A DNA stretch of 64,000 bases, taken from the NCBI RefSeq assembly GCF_004801405.1, contig NZ_SSOB01000001.1:62001-126000 (forward strand). The letters run 5' to 3'. This DNA is from Cohnella fermenti (GTDB lineage: Bacteria > Bacillota > Bacilli > Paenibacillales > Paenibacillaceae). The notes beneath the pieces were generated by a model. It had not been told where the DNA came from. It saw only the letters and a list, made by a program, of their open reading frames with translations, and made no database searches. Positions 16,401 through 23,735 of this stretch are shown here, in pieces (the first letter of the stretch is position 1; every line of letters begins with the position of its first letter). A program made the translations under genes and the position numbers.

Positions 16401-18825
16401 GAGTGCGGCCGTAGCGGATGCCATTGAAGTGCAATTGGATTCGGCAATCAATCAGAAGTCCATGGAGTTGCTCTTCAAGAACCAAGCGATCAAGGCAACG
16501 ATCCAGTTTGTGAAGCAAAATGAAACGGGAGACGCGTTGGCCGGTGCACAGTTCGGATTGTTCGAACGCGGAGCGTCCGCAAGCTCCACGCCATTGGCTA
16601 CAGCAACGAGTACAAGCTCGGGTGTCGTATCCTTCGCGGATGTCCTCTATGGACAGTATGATATCCGCGAAATCTCGGCGCCAACCGGCTATCGCACGTT
16701 AACTGGCGTGGTTCATGCGGCAGAGGTCACTGCCCAGGATCATGGGCAAACCTTGAGTCTCGCTCCTGTGGCGAACGAATTAATTAAAGCCAATATTAAG
16801 TTCGTGAAGAAAGACAGCGCAGGGACGGGGATTGCCGGCGCCGAGTTCACCTTGTATGACAGCGGTAATCAGCCGGTAGCAACAACCTTGAGCACGGCTG
16901 ATGGAACGGTAGAGTTCAAGGATGTATTGGCAGGACCATATACGATTCGCGAGACGGCCGCCCCGTTCGGTTATGTGCCGCTTGCCGGTGTTGTCGGAAC
17001 GGCTGCCGTTACGGAAGCGGAGCATGGGACAACGATTCTGCTGGCCGATGTCGCCAATGAGCTGATTCAAGCGGATATCGAGTTCGTTAAGCAGACGGAG
17101 AACGGCTTGCCATTGGCTGGAGCAAAATTCGGTTTATATGGGGCCTCCGATGAGCTGGTGCAGTCGCAGGTCAGCCAATCGGACGGCAAGGTGAAGTTCA
17201 CGAATATCGGTCAGGGCACATACACCATAAGAGAAATCGAAGCGCCGTACGGCTATCTGACCGATAGCAATGACATCTACAACGTAACGGTAACGGCGAA
17301 CGATCACCATCAAACGATCTCGCTTAACCCGGTAATCAACACGCTGATTAAGGCCAACATTGCATTCAAGAAAGTGAATGCGAAGGGGGACGGGCTGGCC
17401 GGCGCGGAATTTGCGCTGCTGGACGTTAATAATAGCGAAGCTGTCGTTCAGACGGCAACCAGCGGCTCCGATGGCCAAGTTGTGTTTGCGGATGTTCACG
17501 AAGGCCAGTACTTGATTCGCGAGATAACAGCGCCTGTCGGGTATAATCCGTTAACCGGCGACGTTGCGGCAGTAAACATCGATGCGCAGAAGCATAATAC
17601 GACCGTAGCGCTTCCGGATGTAACGAACCAGATTATTAAAGGCGATGTCGAGTTTGTTAAGGTGGCCAAGTATACCGGCTTGCTATTGAAAAACGCACGT
17701 TTTGCTCTCTATGCGGCAGACGATACCACCTATGATCATGAGATCGCAACCGCAACATCCGATGATCAAGGGATCGTTCGCTTCGAAGACGTCGAATATG
17801 GAGACTATACCATTATTGAGGTAACTCCGCCTGGCGGGTATAACCTCTCCAAGGACAAGCTGTCGGTGTCCGTTCGACAAGAGGGGGAGACGTATCGTCT
17901 TGGGAACTTTGAGAACGAGCCGACACCTGCATATCTTATTATAGGCACAATCGAAGTAAATACGGTTAATGTCATCGGAACTCCGCTTGCGGGAGCGAAG
18001 TTCGGTCTCTACGATTTGCAAGGCAAGCTTGTGAAGGAAGCCGTTACGAACAGCTCGGGTATTGTCCGTTTCCTGGAGGTGCCGGCAGGAGCGTATACCG
18101 TTAAGGAGCTTGAAGCGCCTGCCAATTATGCGAAGACGGACAACATAGAGAAGGCTGTTATTGCAACGATGAACAATGAAGTGAAGCTGACGTTCGTCCA
18201 TGAACGCAGCGGCGATGCGCCTTGGCCGGACGTAAGTGTTCACAAGGTTGACGATGCGGGCAAGCCACTGGCCGGCGTAAAGTTCGCCTTGTACAAAGCT
18301 GCGGATGCCTCATTCGCAACGCCGGTAGCGACCGGTACAACCAATTCGGAAGGCGTTGCAACGTTTACGAATATCATTCCGGGCCAATATGTTGTAAAAG
18401 AAGTCGAAGCTCTTGAAGGGTATATTCCTTCCGATGTCGCGTTGCCGGTGACCGTGGCTGAAGATGCTAAAATGTATGATGCCGGTACGGTGGTGAATCA
18501 AAGATCGAATGCTGCACCGGAAGGCAACGAGGGGACATCGGACGACCAGGTTAAGGGAAGCAACGATGAGGGAGCTTCTGAAGGCGGCAGTGCTGGCAAC
18601 GGCAGTGCTAATGGCGACGGCAATGGCAGCGGCAATGGCAGCGGCAATGGCAGCGCTAATGGCAATGCCGGCGGCAATGACGATACAGCAGTAGCCGGAG
18701 CTCATGCGCATAACCAACTGCCCAAGACAGGAGACACGATTGCTCCGATGATCTGGCTGTTTGTTGGCAGCGGAGCGCTGATCCTTGCCTTGCTGGTGAT
18801 CGGCAGAAGAGCGCGTAAACAGTAA
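13402..18825 (+). CDS. LPXTG-anchored adhesin with Cna/isopeptide domains and eight SpaA repeats
   Basis: The 1807-residue surface protein starts at TTG with TAGGAGGGAG ideally placed upstream. It has a signal peptide (about 1-32), then several repeated Ig-like domains of the Cna/collagen-adhesin kind up to about residue 910. Each opens with a pattern like KSGxxxNxxxxISWxIxxN and contains a DTIPxxxxF strand. Eight SpaA-type (Cna-B) repeats follow from about 916 to 1700, each carrying the isopeptide E-box pattern YxIxExxAPxGY and a lysine early in the repeat. After a Gly/Asn/Ser-rich stalk comes LPKTG (1773-1777), a membrane helix and a basic tail. It should be a long, proteolysis-resistant fibre linked to peptidoglycan by the sortase that follows. 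The ligand is not readable; collagen binding is only a family precedent. Confidence 0.93.
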   Translation: MRKYAKIAMLVLLIAALQAGPVSSMFLAYAAGTDVTSQVASQFITGVDIKEKTGTTVGSTLVGQQDLDTATPFYLWYDFTVPNAHSIEEGDYIAFDVPQAIVFPGGGASTIQLPDLITEDGDSIAEAYLDPGNRIRLVFTSAIETLSNVGGAFYIAGSFDQSVINTDGSDTDINFTVPTRTVTLSFKAAPPPEPEPVTVKKDGAISNGTSIEWTITVDKADFSAVNVVENAVLTDVIPASQSLDVSSIEVNNAAPDVGDISLEGNTLTLSLGTISTKQEITFVTTLTEQALLDALADGQTSIDVTNDAQLKHDDNQITNADHPKTVTIPINILSKSGNYLSATTVNNTKNISWTIVVNEDELTFDNAVIQDTLPSGLTFIAGSETITGASGVTPTVSGSDVAFSLGNITGKVTITYLTEIDPARFTANGSYNFNNTAVLTWDGLTGTGIAKHANVGVGSNLFTKSGAGYNRSNGVISWSMVINNESINLAAPTITDTIPANQQFIEGSARIVDHQGIVYSGGTFDYDAATKVLSYEFNSAINSKYTLTFDTKPVSTENITSNSSGQFTNTAKFTSGAISFDSPGTQSFSSNVLRKEQAGYNISNRHVTWRFIVNENGDTTPSSNAGALDPSFYQANPLTNVVITDEIPAGLEYADNFSIVDSLGADASSLVTVNDTNGTLTISFNQPITKKYVILFDTKIVDESQFTEQNSSLNNGNFNITNEAALTHNGTTKTNKMSATQEIKNRIVSKMAVPTAFGNKYIDWVVYLNSNAVNLNSLLNVDNFWLIDDLQEGLELDTTSVSLIAYDQAVNLPNSIPANGDDGLGSGRDIPLDGSHIKYDATTRQFRLNFPGDLTTAYKLSFRTYVTESVASGAQFSNGINLYGSKDGTPVSIDSVYQSSDARQVSFLEVGSLGYGNLGKLIVKKVDLEDTNKKLSGATFALFDRYGNKVQEKATVNGELEFNRIKIDLPYYVQEVEAPTGYLLSGDVSVDGAAATFTGSSAAVADAIEVQLDSAINQKSMELLFKNQAIKATIQFVKQNETGDALAGAQFGLFERGASASSTPLATATSTSSGVVSFADVLYGQYDIREISAPTGYRTLTGVVHAAEVTAQDHGQTLSLAPVANELIKANIKFVKKDSAGTGIAGAEFTLYDSGNQPVATTLSTADGTVEFKDVLAGPYTIRETAAPFGYVPLAGVVGTAAVTEAEHGTTILLADVANELIQADIEFVKQTENGLPLAGAKFGLYGASDELVQSQVSQSDGKVKFTNIGQGTYTIREIEAPYGYLTDSNDIYNVTVTANDHHQTISLNPVINTLIKANIAFKKVNAKGDGLAGAEFALLDVNNSEAVVQTATSGSDGQVVFADVHEGQYLIREITAPVGYNPLTGDVAAVNIDAQKHNTTVALPDVTNQIIKGDVEFVKVAKYTGLLLKNARFALYAADDTTYDHEIATATSDDQGIVRFEDVEYGDYTIIEVTPPGGYNLSKDKLSVSVRQEGETYRLGNFENEPTPAYLIIGTIEVNTVNVIGTPLAGAKFGLYDLQGKLVKEAVTNSSGIVRFLEVPAGAYTVKELEAPANYAKTDNIEKAVIATMNNEVKLTFVHERSGDAPWPDVSVHKVDDAGKPLAGVKFALYKAADASFATPVATGTTNSEGVATFTNIIPGQYVVKEVEALEGYIPSDVALPVTVAEDAKMYDAGTVVNQRSNAAPEGNEGTSDDQVKGSNDEGASEGGSAGNGSANGDGNGSGNGSGNGSANGNAGGNDDTAVAGAHAHNQLPKTGDTIAPMIWLFVGSGALILALLVIGRRARKQ

Positions 18826-18839
18826 CGCCATTTATTGCA

Positions 18840-18873
18840 GAATGCGTACGTTCCTGTCGGAATGTACGCATTC
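18840..18873 (+). terminator. Hairpin between adhesin and sortase genes
   Basis: GAATGCGTAC-g-TTCC and GGAA-t-GTACGCATTC form a near-perfect 15-bp stem with a 4-base loop, 15 bp after the adhesin stop. The run after it (CTTATTTGG) is weak in T, so partial termination or mRNA protection that lowers sortase expression is more likely than a full stop. It also argues against translation starting as early as 18835. Confidence 0.6.
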
Positions 18874-18906
18874 CTTATTTGGCTGTCATCGGAATTGAGG
18901 GATAGG

Positions 18907-19674
18907 ATGGGGAAGGCAATCAGGCGAGTCGTGCTGCTTATTCTTATTGCCGTGTTCGTGTACAGCGGCTATCGAATAGCGTTATATCTGTATGACGGTT
19001 ATGCAAGCAGTAATTTGAACGATCGTATGAAGCAACAATATGAGGCTGCACAGAACGTGCAGGAAGAGACGAACCGTGCAGAGCAGGGACAGTCGACGGA
19101 GGAGCCAGGGAAGACAAGCTATCAGGAGCGATTCGATCCCTTGCTGGCGATCAATCCGGATATTGTAGGTTGGCTTCGCATCGACAATACGAACATTGAT
19201 TATCCTGTCGTGCAATCCGGCGATAATCAATATTATCTTACCCACAATGTGGAGAAGCAGCGATCACAGCGAGGCGCGATTTTTATGGATTATCGATATA
19301 CGGATGCGAACGACAACGCCCAATTGGTCATTTACGGTCATCATATGAAGGATGGCAGCATGTTTGGCGAGCTGGCGAAATATAAGGATGCTGCCTATTA
19401 TCAGGAGCACGATAGGATCACTTTTGAAGGACTTAAGGAACCGGCGAGCTATCAGATCTTTGCCGTCTATATTTATAGTCCCGAGAGTCGCTTCTTCGAA
19501 TATGACTTCGCAGATGCACAGCAGTATCAAGCCTATCTGGATACGATCAAGGGACAATCCTTGTACGATACAGGAGTCGAAGCGACTTCGGACGATCAAC
19601 TTCTTACCTTGGTAACCTGCACCTACGAGGTTGCCGATGCCAGATTAATTATTCATGCGAAGCGAGTGCAGTAA
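18907..19674 (+). CDS. Class B sortase
   Basis: The 255-residue membrane-anchored transpeptidase has an N-terminal helix (RVVLLILIAVFVYSGYRI) and an extracytoplasmic catalytic domain. Active-site residues are His145 (YGHHMKDGSMF), Cys238 (TLVTCTYE) and Arg246 (ADARLIIH), in class B order. The start at 18907 is preferred over 18835 because GAGGGATAGG precedes it and the earlier frame runs through the hairpin. The substrate is almost certainly the LPKTG protein immediately upstream. Class B enzymes classically use NPQTN-like signals, but class B-type pilin sortases acting on LPXTG-like motifs are known. A partial second copy survives at 11784-11855. Confidence 0.92.
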   Translation: MGKAIRRVVLLILIAVFVYSGYRIALYLYDGYASSNLNDRMKQQYEAAQNVQEETNRAEQGQSTEEPGKTSYQERFDPLLAINPDIVGWLRIDNTNIDYPVVQSGDNQYYLTHNVEKQRSQRGAIFMDYRYTDANDNAQLVIYGHHMKDGSMFGELAKYKDAAYYQEHDRITFEGLKEPASYQIFAVYIYSPESRFFEYDFADAQQYQAYLDTIKGQSLYDTGVEATSDDQLLTLVTCTYEVADARLIIHAKRVQ

Positions 19675-19760
19675 TGTCGTGGCAATTGGAGAATGGGATG
19701 GAGTATTATAGATAGTGACTTGGAAAATGACGCTGCGAGAAGACGCGAAGGAGACTCCAC

Positions 19761-20123
19761 ATGCAAACATTCATCGTCCTGGGAAGCATTCTGATGGCCA
19801 TCGCGGTAGCGGTGGGGGCGTTCGGAGCGCATATGCTGAAGAGCAAGCTGGAGCCGGACAAGCTCAAGGTGTACGAGGTTGGCGTGCAATATCATCTGAT
19901 CCATGCGCTGGGCCTTATCGGGGTAGGCCTGTTAAGCGGACAGTACCCGGAATCGGGGATGATCGAGGCGGCAGGCTGGTTGATGTTCGCAGGGATTGTG
20001 CTGTTCTCAGGAAGTCTGTACGTGTTGAGCTTGAGAAGAGTTCGGCTGCTCGGTCCGATTACGCCGCTTGGCGGATTGTGCTTCATGGCGGGATGGGTGC
20101 TGCTGGCTCTAGGCGTGCTGTAG
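19761..20123 (+). CDS. DUF423 family membrane protein (YwdK-like)
   Basis: The 120-residue protein has four predicted membrane helices and the DUF423 hallmarks: an N-terminal GAFGAHxLK segment (VAVGAFGAHMLKSKL), a YQxHLIHALGL segment, a central helix with FSGSLYVLSL, and a C-terminal PLGGLCFMAGW segment. The family is widespread in bacteria and its function is unknown. A ribosome binding site (GAAGGAG) precedes the ATG. It shares no obvious pathway with the sortase upstream, and a strong hairpin separates it from the convergent sigma/anti-sigma operon. Confidence 0.9.
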   Translation: MQTFIVLGSILMAIAVAVGAFGAHMLKSKLEPDKLKVYEVGVQYHLIHALGLIGVGLLSGQYPESGMIEAAGWLMFAGIVLFSGSLYVLSLRRVRLLGPITPLGGLCFMAGWVLLALGVL

Positions 20124-20170
20124 ATGGCGAGACGATAGCCGCTCGCAGATGCTCGCACATGCTCACGCAG

Positions 20171-20209
20171 AACAAGCTGACGACGGAAGCGTTCCGTCGT
20201 CAGCTTGTT
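20171..20209. terminator. Bidirectional terminator hairpin
   Basis: AACAAGCTGACGACGGAA and its exact complement form an 18-bp perfect stem around a 3-base loop, between the convergent DUF423 and anti-sigma genes. There is no T run on either side, but the stem is very stable. Confidence 0.75.
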
Positions 20210-20224
20210 GCGTCTCACACGCTA

Positions 20225-20944
20225 TTATTGGATAGAATCGGCCAGTTGAAGGGCGCCATCGGCCGACAACGGACCGACGATGGAATAGTTAACGCCGTCA
20301 ACGCTCCAGTACAGTTCGACCAGCTCGGGCTGCTCGAACACGAACCCGTCCGCATCGCCGACCTGCACCGGGGTGAACATCTCGGCGGGGAACGCAGCGG
20401 TCATGCGGCTGGCCGAGAACGTTAACGTCTTGTCGCCTGCCGCATACGTAAGGACGATATCTCTGGCGGGCTGACCGTCTTCCCCGACGGCAACCGTCTC
20501 CGCCAGCGCGAAGCCTTCCGGTGCGGCGGCAGGCAGCCGCAGGTCCTCGCCGAACGCCGCCTTCGCGTCTTCTGCGGAGCTTAGCGTTGTCGTCACGAGC
20601 AGAGACAGCTCGGAGCCCGAGGTCGCCCCGGTTCCGCCGGCCGACTGGCTTGCGCTCGGCTGACCGCCGGGATTCGCCGCGTTCTGGTTCTGAATCAGCG
20701 CATACCCGGACCCGATCAAGATCGCGACCGCCGCCGCAGCGGTGCCCAATCTCCAACTCTTGGGCAGAAGAGAACGCCGCGCCGTCTTTTCCAACCTTGC
20801 CTGCCCTCCTGTCTCCATCCGCTCCGCATCCGCTTGCTCGCGGATTCGCTGCTTCGCTTGCCCGCTCAGTTCCATGTTCTTAAATAACATCTCATCCGAC
20901 TCCTCTCTCAATTGCCTTCGCAGCTTATAATCCGTATCCGTCAT
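20225..20944 (-). CDS. Membrane anti-sigma factor with DUF4367-like domain
   Basis: The 239-residue protein has a cytoplasmic N-terminus (about 1-68) rich in charged helices, one membrane segment near 70-90 (AAAAVAILIGSGYALI), a Gly/Ser/Ala linker, and an extracytoplasmic C-terminal domain resembling DUF4367. Its start overlaps the end of the ECF sigma gene by 20 bp, the usual arrangement for a sigma factor and its membrane-bound inhibitor. In that family the N-terminal part sequesters the sigma factor and the outer domain senses the envelope signal. The zinc-binding HxxxCxxC motif of ZAS anti-sigmas is absent. The identification rests on topology and gene order rather than on a conserved motif. 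Confidence 0.8.
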   Translation of the reverse strand: MTDTDYKLRRQLREESDEMLFKNMELSGQAKQRIREQADAERMETGGQARLEKTARRSLLPKSWRLGTAAAAVAILIGSGYALIQNQNAANPGGQPSASQSAGGTGATSGSELSLLVTTTLSSAEDAKAAFGEDLRLPAAAPEGFALAETVAVGEDGQPARDIVLTYAAGDKTLTFSASRMTAAFPAEMFTPVQVGDADGFVFEQPELVELYWSVDGVNYSIVGPLSADGALQLADSIQ

Positions 20945-21500
20945 CGCTTGTGCCCTCCTTCATCTCCCTGGCCAGCGTCTCCCGAGCACGATGCAGGCGA
21001 TTGCGCACGGTTCCTTCTGGAGTCGACGTTGCCAACGCGATCTCCCGCGTGCTGTAATCGAGGTAATAGTACAAATACAACGCTTCCTGATACGGCAGGG
21101 GCAAGCGAAGCAGGTACTGAAGCACCTCGCTCCTCTGCAATTTATCCAACGCTTCCTCTTCCACGCTGATCGTGCGACCGAGCTCTACGCGGCTCAGATC
21201 GGCGGGCTGCTCCGTGAACATGCGGACGCCCATCTTATCCCTGCATACATTGACGGCGATCGTCGTCAACCACGTCTTAACGGAGCTGTCTCCCCTGAAC
21301 GAGGTCCAGGAACGATAAGCTCTCAGGAACGTCTCTTGGCTGATATCCTCGGCAAGATGACGATCGCCGGTATAGAAATAAGCGGTTCGCATGACCGTCG
21401 CGCCGTAACGTTCCATGAGCTGTTCCAAGGCTTCCGATGGTTGCGGGGAGAAGCTGTTTTTGTCGAAGTTGTCTTGGTCTCTCGAGCCGGCCGGCTTCAC
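20925..21500 (-). CDS. ECF-type RNA polymerase sigma factor
   Basis: The 191-residue sigma-70 family protein has region 2 at about 20-85 (AYFYTGDRHLAEDISQETF, then FRGDSSVKTWL) and region 4 at about 125-180 (LPLPYQEALYLYYYLDYSTREIA, then TPEGTVRNRLHRARETL). The GTG at 21500 is chosen because GGAGGTG lies 8 bp upstream on the minus strand; longer versions would read through a simple tandem repeat. It should direct RNA polymerase to an envelope-stress regulon and to its own promoter, held in check by the anti-sigma encoded in the overlapping downstream gene. Confidence 0.92.
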   Translation of the reverse strand: MKPAGSRDQDNFDKNSFSPQPSEALEQLMERYGATVMRTAYFYTGDRHLAEDISQETFLRAYRSWTSFRGDSSVKTWLTTIAVNVCRDKMGVRMFTEQPADLSRVELGRTISVEEEALDKLQRSEVLQYLLRLPLPYQEALYLYYYLDYSTREIALATSTPEGTVRNRLHRARETLAREMKEGTSDDGYGL

Positions 21501-21566
21501 AGGATCATCACCTCCAACCTTATAGACGGCATGAGCGCGAAATCCGCTGCATCGAGTTAGAACTTT

Positions 21567-21602
21567 GTTCGGGCAGTTCGGGCAGTTCGGGCAGTTCCGG
21601 CG
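21567..21602. repeat. 9-bp tandem repeat between sigma gene and divergent neighbour
   Basis: GTTCGGGCA is present three times in perfect tandem, followed by a fourth degenerate unit (GTTCCGGCG). It lies in the divergent promoter region between the ECF sigma gene and the gene at 21669. Copy number could vary by slippage and alter promoter spacing; this is inference. Confidence 0.7.
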
Positions 21603-21668
21603 CATTGTATCCGGACGTCGATTTACTGTAGAATGATTTGAATGCGGAGCAGGGGCGGAGGGGCACTA

Positions 21669-22238
21669 TTGGCTAAGAGGTCGAAGAAAAAAACGAACAC
21701 GCCGAGGGCGAAACGAATGAACCGGCATGGACGGCTGCAATCGGCGGCAAGCTGGCTCAAGAAGTATCCCGGCGAGCGGTACATCTATGGATACCGCAAA
21801 CATTTTGGAGTAGATACGGGAACGGCGATTGCCGAGCTGAAAATATTAGGTGTGCCGTTGTCGGAAGAAATGATTCAAAGTGCGAGAGCAAGTGCCGAGG
21901 CCTTGGTGAAACAAAAGCAAGCACGCAAGAACAAGAGAATGTTACGCAGGCAAGAGGAAGAATCGTCCGAATTCCCGGATTCCGATGAGACTTATGCTTA
22001 CATAGCCGGGTACACAAACTGGGGGTTCCCTTATGGAATTACCTGGGCCGAGATGGAGCGGTTCGCCGATCAGGATAGTCTCGACGATCTGGTTCCTCCC
22101 CGCCCCCCATCGCAGCCTTGTACCTCGGCGGATGAGAGGGAGCGGCCGTACGTTGAAGACGGGGGGAGGGAAGAGGTTCCGTTCGATATCGAAGAATTCA
22201 TCCGATATTATTCCAGTTCTAGGAACGAATTTATGTGA
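21669..22238 (+). CDS. Small basic protein of a Paenibacillaceae-type family, function unknown
   Basis: The 189-residue protein probably starts at TTG (21669), with GGCGGAGGGGC just upstream. The N-terminus is very basic (KRSKKKTNTPRAKRMNRHGRLQSA), followed by a conserved-looking block (GERYIYGYRKHFGVDTGTAI). A Lys/Arg-rich helix (about 75-105) and an acidic, low-complexity C-terminus follow. I recall similar RHGRLQSAxxWxxxY...GYRKHFGVD proteins from Paenibacillus relatives, but no function. The basic head suggests nucleic acid binding. The last two codons and the TGA stop are supplied by the first palindrome of repeat array A, so the C-terminus has been remodelled by that element. Confidence 0.7.
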   Translation: MAKRSKKKTNTPRAKRMNRHGRLQSAASWLKKYPGERYIYGYRKHFGVDTGTAIAELKILGVPLSEEMIQSARASAEALVKQKQARKNKRMLRRQEEESSEFPDSDETYAYIAGYTNWGFPYGITWAEMERFADQDSLDDLVPPRPPSQPCTSADERERPYVEDGGREEVPFDIEEFIRYYSSSRNEFM

Positions 22239-22402
22239 AATTTCACATTCGCGCCCCCGATAATCGGCGGTTTGGACAATTCTATGTGAAAAATAGCATA
22301 CATAGAGAAAATTCCGGGTCGAGCTGCCGGATATATGCGAAAAATCACATAAAACGCCTCGATTCGCCGGAAACGAAGCCGATGAATGTGAAAAACCACA
22401 TA
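22232..22402 (+). repeat. Array A: four palindromic cores at about 51-bp spacing
   Basis: Cores start at 22233 (ATGTGAAATTTCACAT, a perfect 16-bp palindrome), 22285 (ATGTG..CATACAT variant), 22335 (ATGCG/CACAT) and 22386 (ATGTG/CACAT); spacings are 52, 50 and 51 bp. Segments between cores match those of arrays B, C and D position by position, for example TAAAACGCC after the third core and TAAAATCGC after the fourth. Short open frames through the array are by-products of the near-51-bp (17-codon) period. Confidence 0.9.
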
Positions 22403-22417
22403 AAATCGCAAAAGACG

Positions 22418-22467
22418 GAAGCATTTCAAACCGCAGAACGAAAGCGGGATGGGATGCTTCTTTTTTT
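22418..22467 (+). terminator. Rho-independent terminator after array A
   Basis: GAAGCAT pairs with ATGCTTC, with an inner CCGC/GCGG stem, followed by seven T. It ends any transcript from the gene at 21669 through array A. Confidence 0.75.
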
Positions 22468-22570
22468 ACCCCACAAATCTAACGTTTGTTGACCGCGATC
22501 TCATGTTTGTTGTCTGGAATGGAGGGGGCGAATTTCATTACAATGACATCAATCGGTTGCATGTAAGCGT

Positions 22571-22587
22571 GTACACGGTGCGTGTAC
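22571..22587. promoter_or_regulatory. Candidate operator before the sugar permease gene
   Basis: GTACACG-GTG-CGTGTAC is a perfect 7-3-7 inverted repeat 36 bp upstream of the permease start. Symmetry and position fit a repressor site for a sugar transporter, but the regulator is not identified. The remainder of 22468-22570 shows no gene. Confidence 0.5.
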
Positions 22588-22622
22588 CAATGGGTGCGAA
22601 CAACGAAAGGGGCGGTTCATAT

Positions 22623-23567
22623 ATGGACACCAAGAGCGGGGGCAAGCGCGTGCGGGCGCGATGGCGGACGCAGGACACCGAGCTGACGCTGTTGGCGTTG
22701 CCGACGACGATCTGGTACATCTTGTTTTGCTTCTTGCCGATGTTCGGTCTCATTATCGCCTTCAAGGACTTCAAGATCCACGGCGGATTCCTGAGCAACG
22801 TCATCCACAGCGAATGGTCCGGGTTCAAGAACTTCGAATTCCTGTTCAAGTCGAACGACGCTTGGGTCGTGATCCGCAATACGCTTGGGTACAATGCGAT
22901 ATTTATCGTCCTGAGCATCGCGGTCCCCGTCACGCTGGCGCTGATGATCGGCCAGTTGCACAGCGGCAAGGCCGGCAAGTTCTATCAGACGCTCATGTTC
23001 CTGCCGTACTTCCTCTCCTGGGTCGTCGTCTCCGCCATTGTCTGGGCTTTTCTCAGCTTCGATAAGGGGATCGCGAATCAATTCCTGGCCGACCTCGGCA
23101 AGGACCCTGTGAACTGGTACATGGAGCCTAAGTATTGGCCGTACTTCCTCGTGTTCATGAATGTGTGGAAGGGGCTCGGCTACGGCATGGTAGTCTACCT
23201 GGCGACCATCTCCGGCATCGACAGCACATACTACGAGGCTGCCGTCATCGACGGCGCGACCAAGTGGCAGCAGGCGCGGTTTATCACCTTGCCCCTCATG
23301 AAGCTCGTCATCGTTATGATGTTTATCCTCGCTGTCGGTCGGATTTTCTACACGGACTTCGGTTTGTTCTTCCAGGTGCCGCGGGACTCCAACTCGTTGT
23401 TCAATGTGGCGACGACCATCGACGTTCTCGTGTACAAGCAGCTTAAGACGGCTACGGTCGGGATGGCTTCGGCTTCCGCGTTCGTCCAATCCGTGCTCGG
23501 CTGCGTGACCATTCTGACGGCCAATTGGATCGTACGCCGCATTGATCCGGACAGCGCCATGATGTAG
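22623..23567 (+). CDS. Lpl-type sugar ABC transporter permease (orphan)
   Basis: The 314-residue inner-membrane permease of the LplB/YtcP-associated family has six predicted helices. Its start follows a hydrophobic head (TIWYILFCFLPMFGLIIAF), and the ATPase-contacting EAA loop is at YEAAVIDGATKWQQARFITL. The start at 22623 has AAGGGGCGG in front. In intact systems it pairs with a second permease and a lipoprotein for uptake of oligosaccharides or rhamnogalacturonan-type sugars. Here both partners immediately downstream are broken by one deletion, so the gene may have no working complex. Confidence 0.88.
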   Translation: MDTKSGGKRVRARWRTQDTELTLLALPTTIWYILFCFLPMFGLIIAFKDFKIHGGFLSNVIHSEWSGFKNFEFLFKSNDAWVVIRNTLGYNAIFIVLSIAVPVTLALMIGQLHSGKAGKFYQTLMFLPYFLSWVVVSAIVWAFLSFDKGIANQFLADLGKDPVNWYMEPKYWPYFLVFMNVWKGLGYGMVVYLATISGIDSTYYEAAVIDGATKWQQARFITLPLMKLVIVMMFILAVGRIFYTDFGLFFQVPRDSNSLFNVATTIDVLVYKQLKTATVGMASASAFVQSVLGCVTILTANWIVRRIDPDSAMM

Positions 23568-23583
23568 AGGGGGGAGCGGAAAA

Positions 23584-23735
23584 ATGAGTACGAGGAACAG
23601 AGTGGAGGCTGAGACGGGGCTCGACAAATTTAACCGAATCGGAACCTTCACCAACGTGGGCTTCCACGCGATCTTTATCCTGTTGGCGTTGGTCTGCCTG
23701 GTGCCCGTCCTGGTCGTGCTGTCCATCTCGCTGTC
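23584..23735 (+). pseudogene. 5' stub of the second sugar permease gene
   Basis: From ATG 23584 the frame encodes about 50 residues typical of the N-terminus of an LplC/YtcP permease: a FNRIGTFTNVGFHAIFILLAL first helix, then PVLVVLSISLS. The homology ends at about 23735, where the sequence switches into the middle of a binding-protein gene in another frame. The stub meets a stop at 23785-23787. Confidence 0.85.

Noticed and set aside
18835-18906. Sortase start at 18835
   Set aside because: The extra 24 codons run through a strong hairpin and lack a ribosome binding site; GAGGGATAGG supports 18907.
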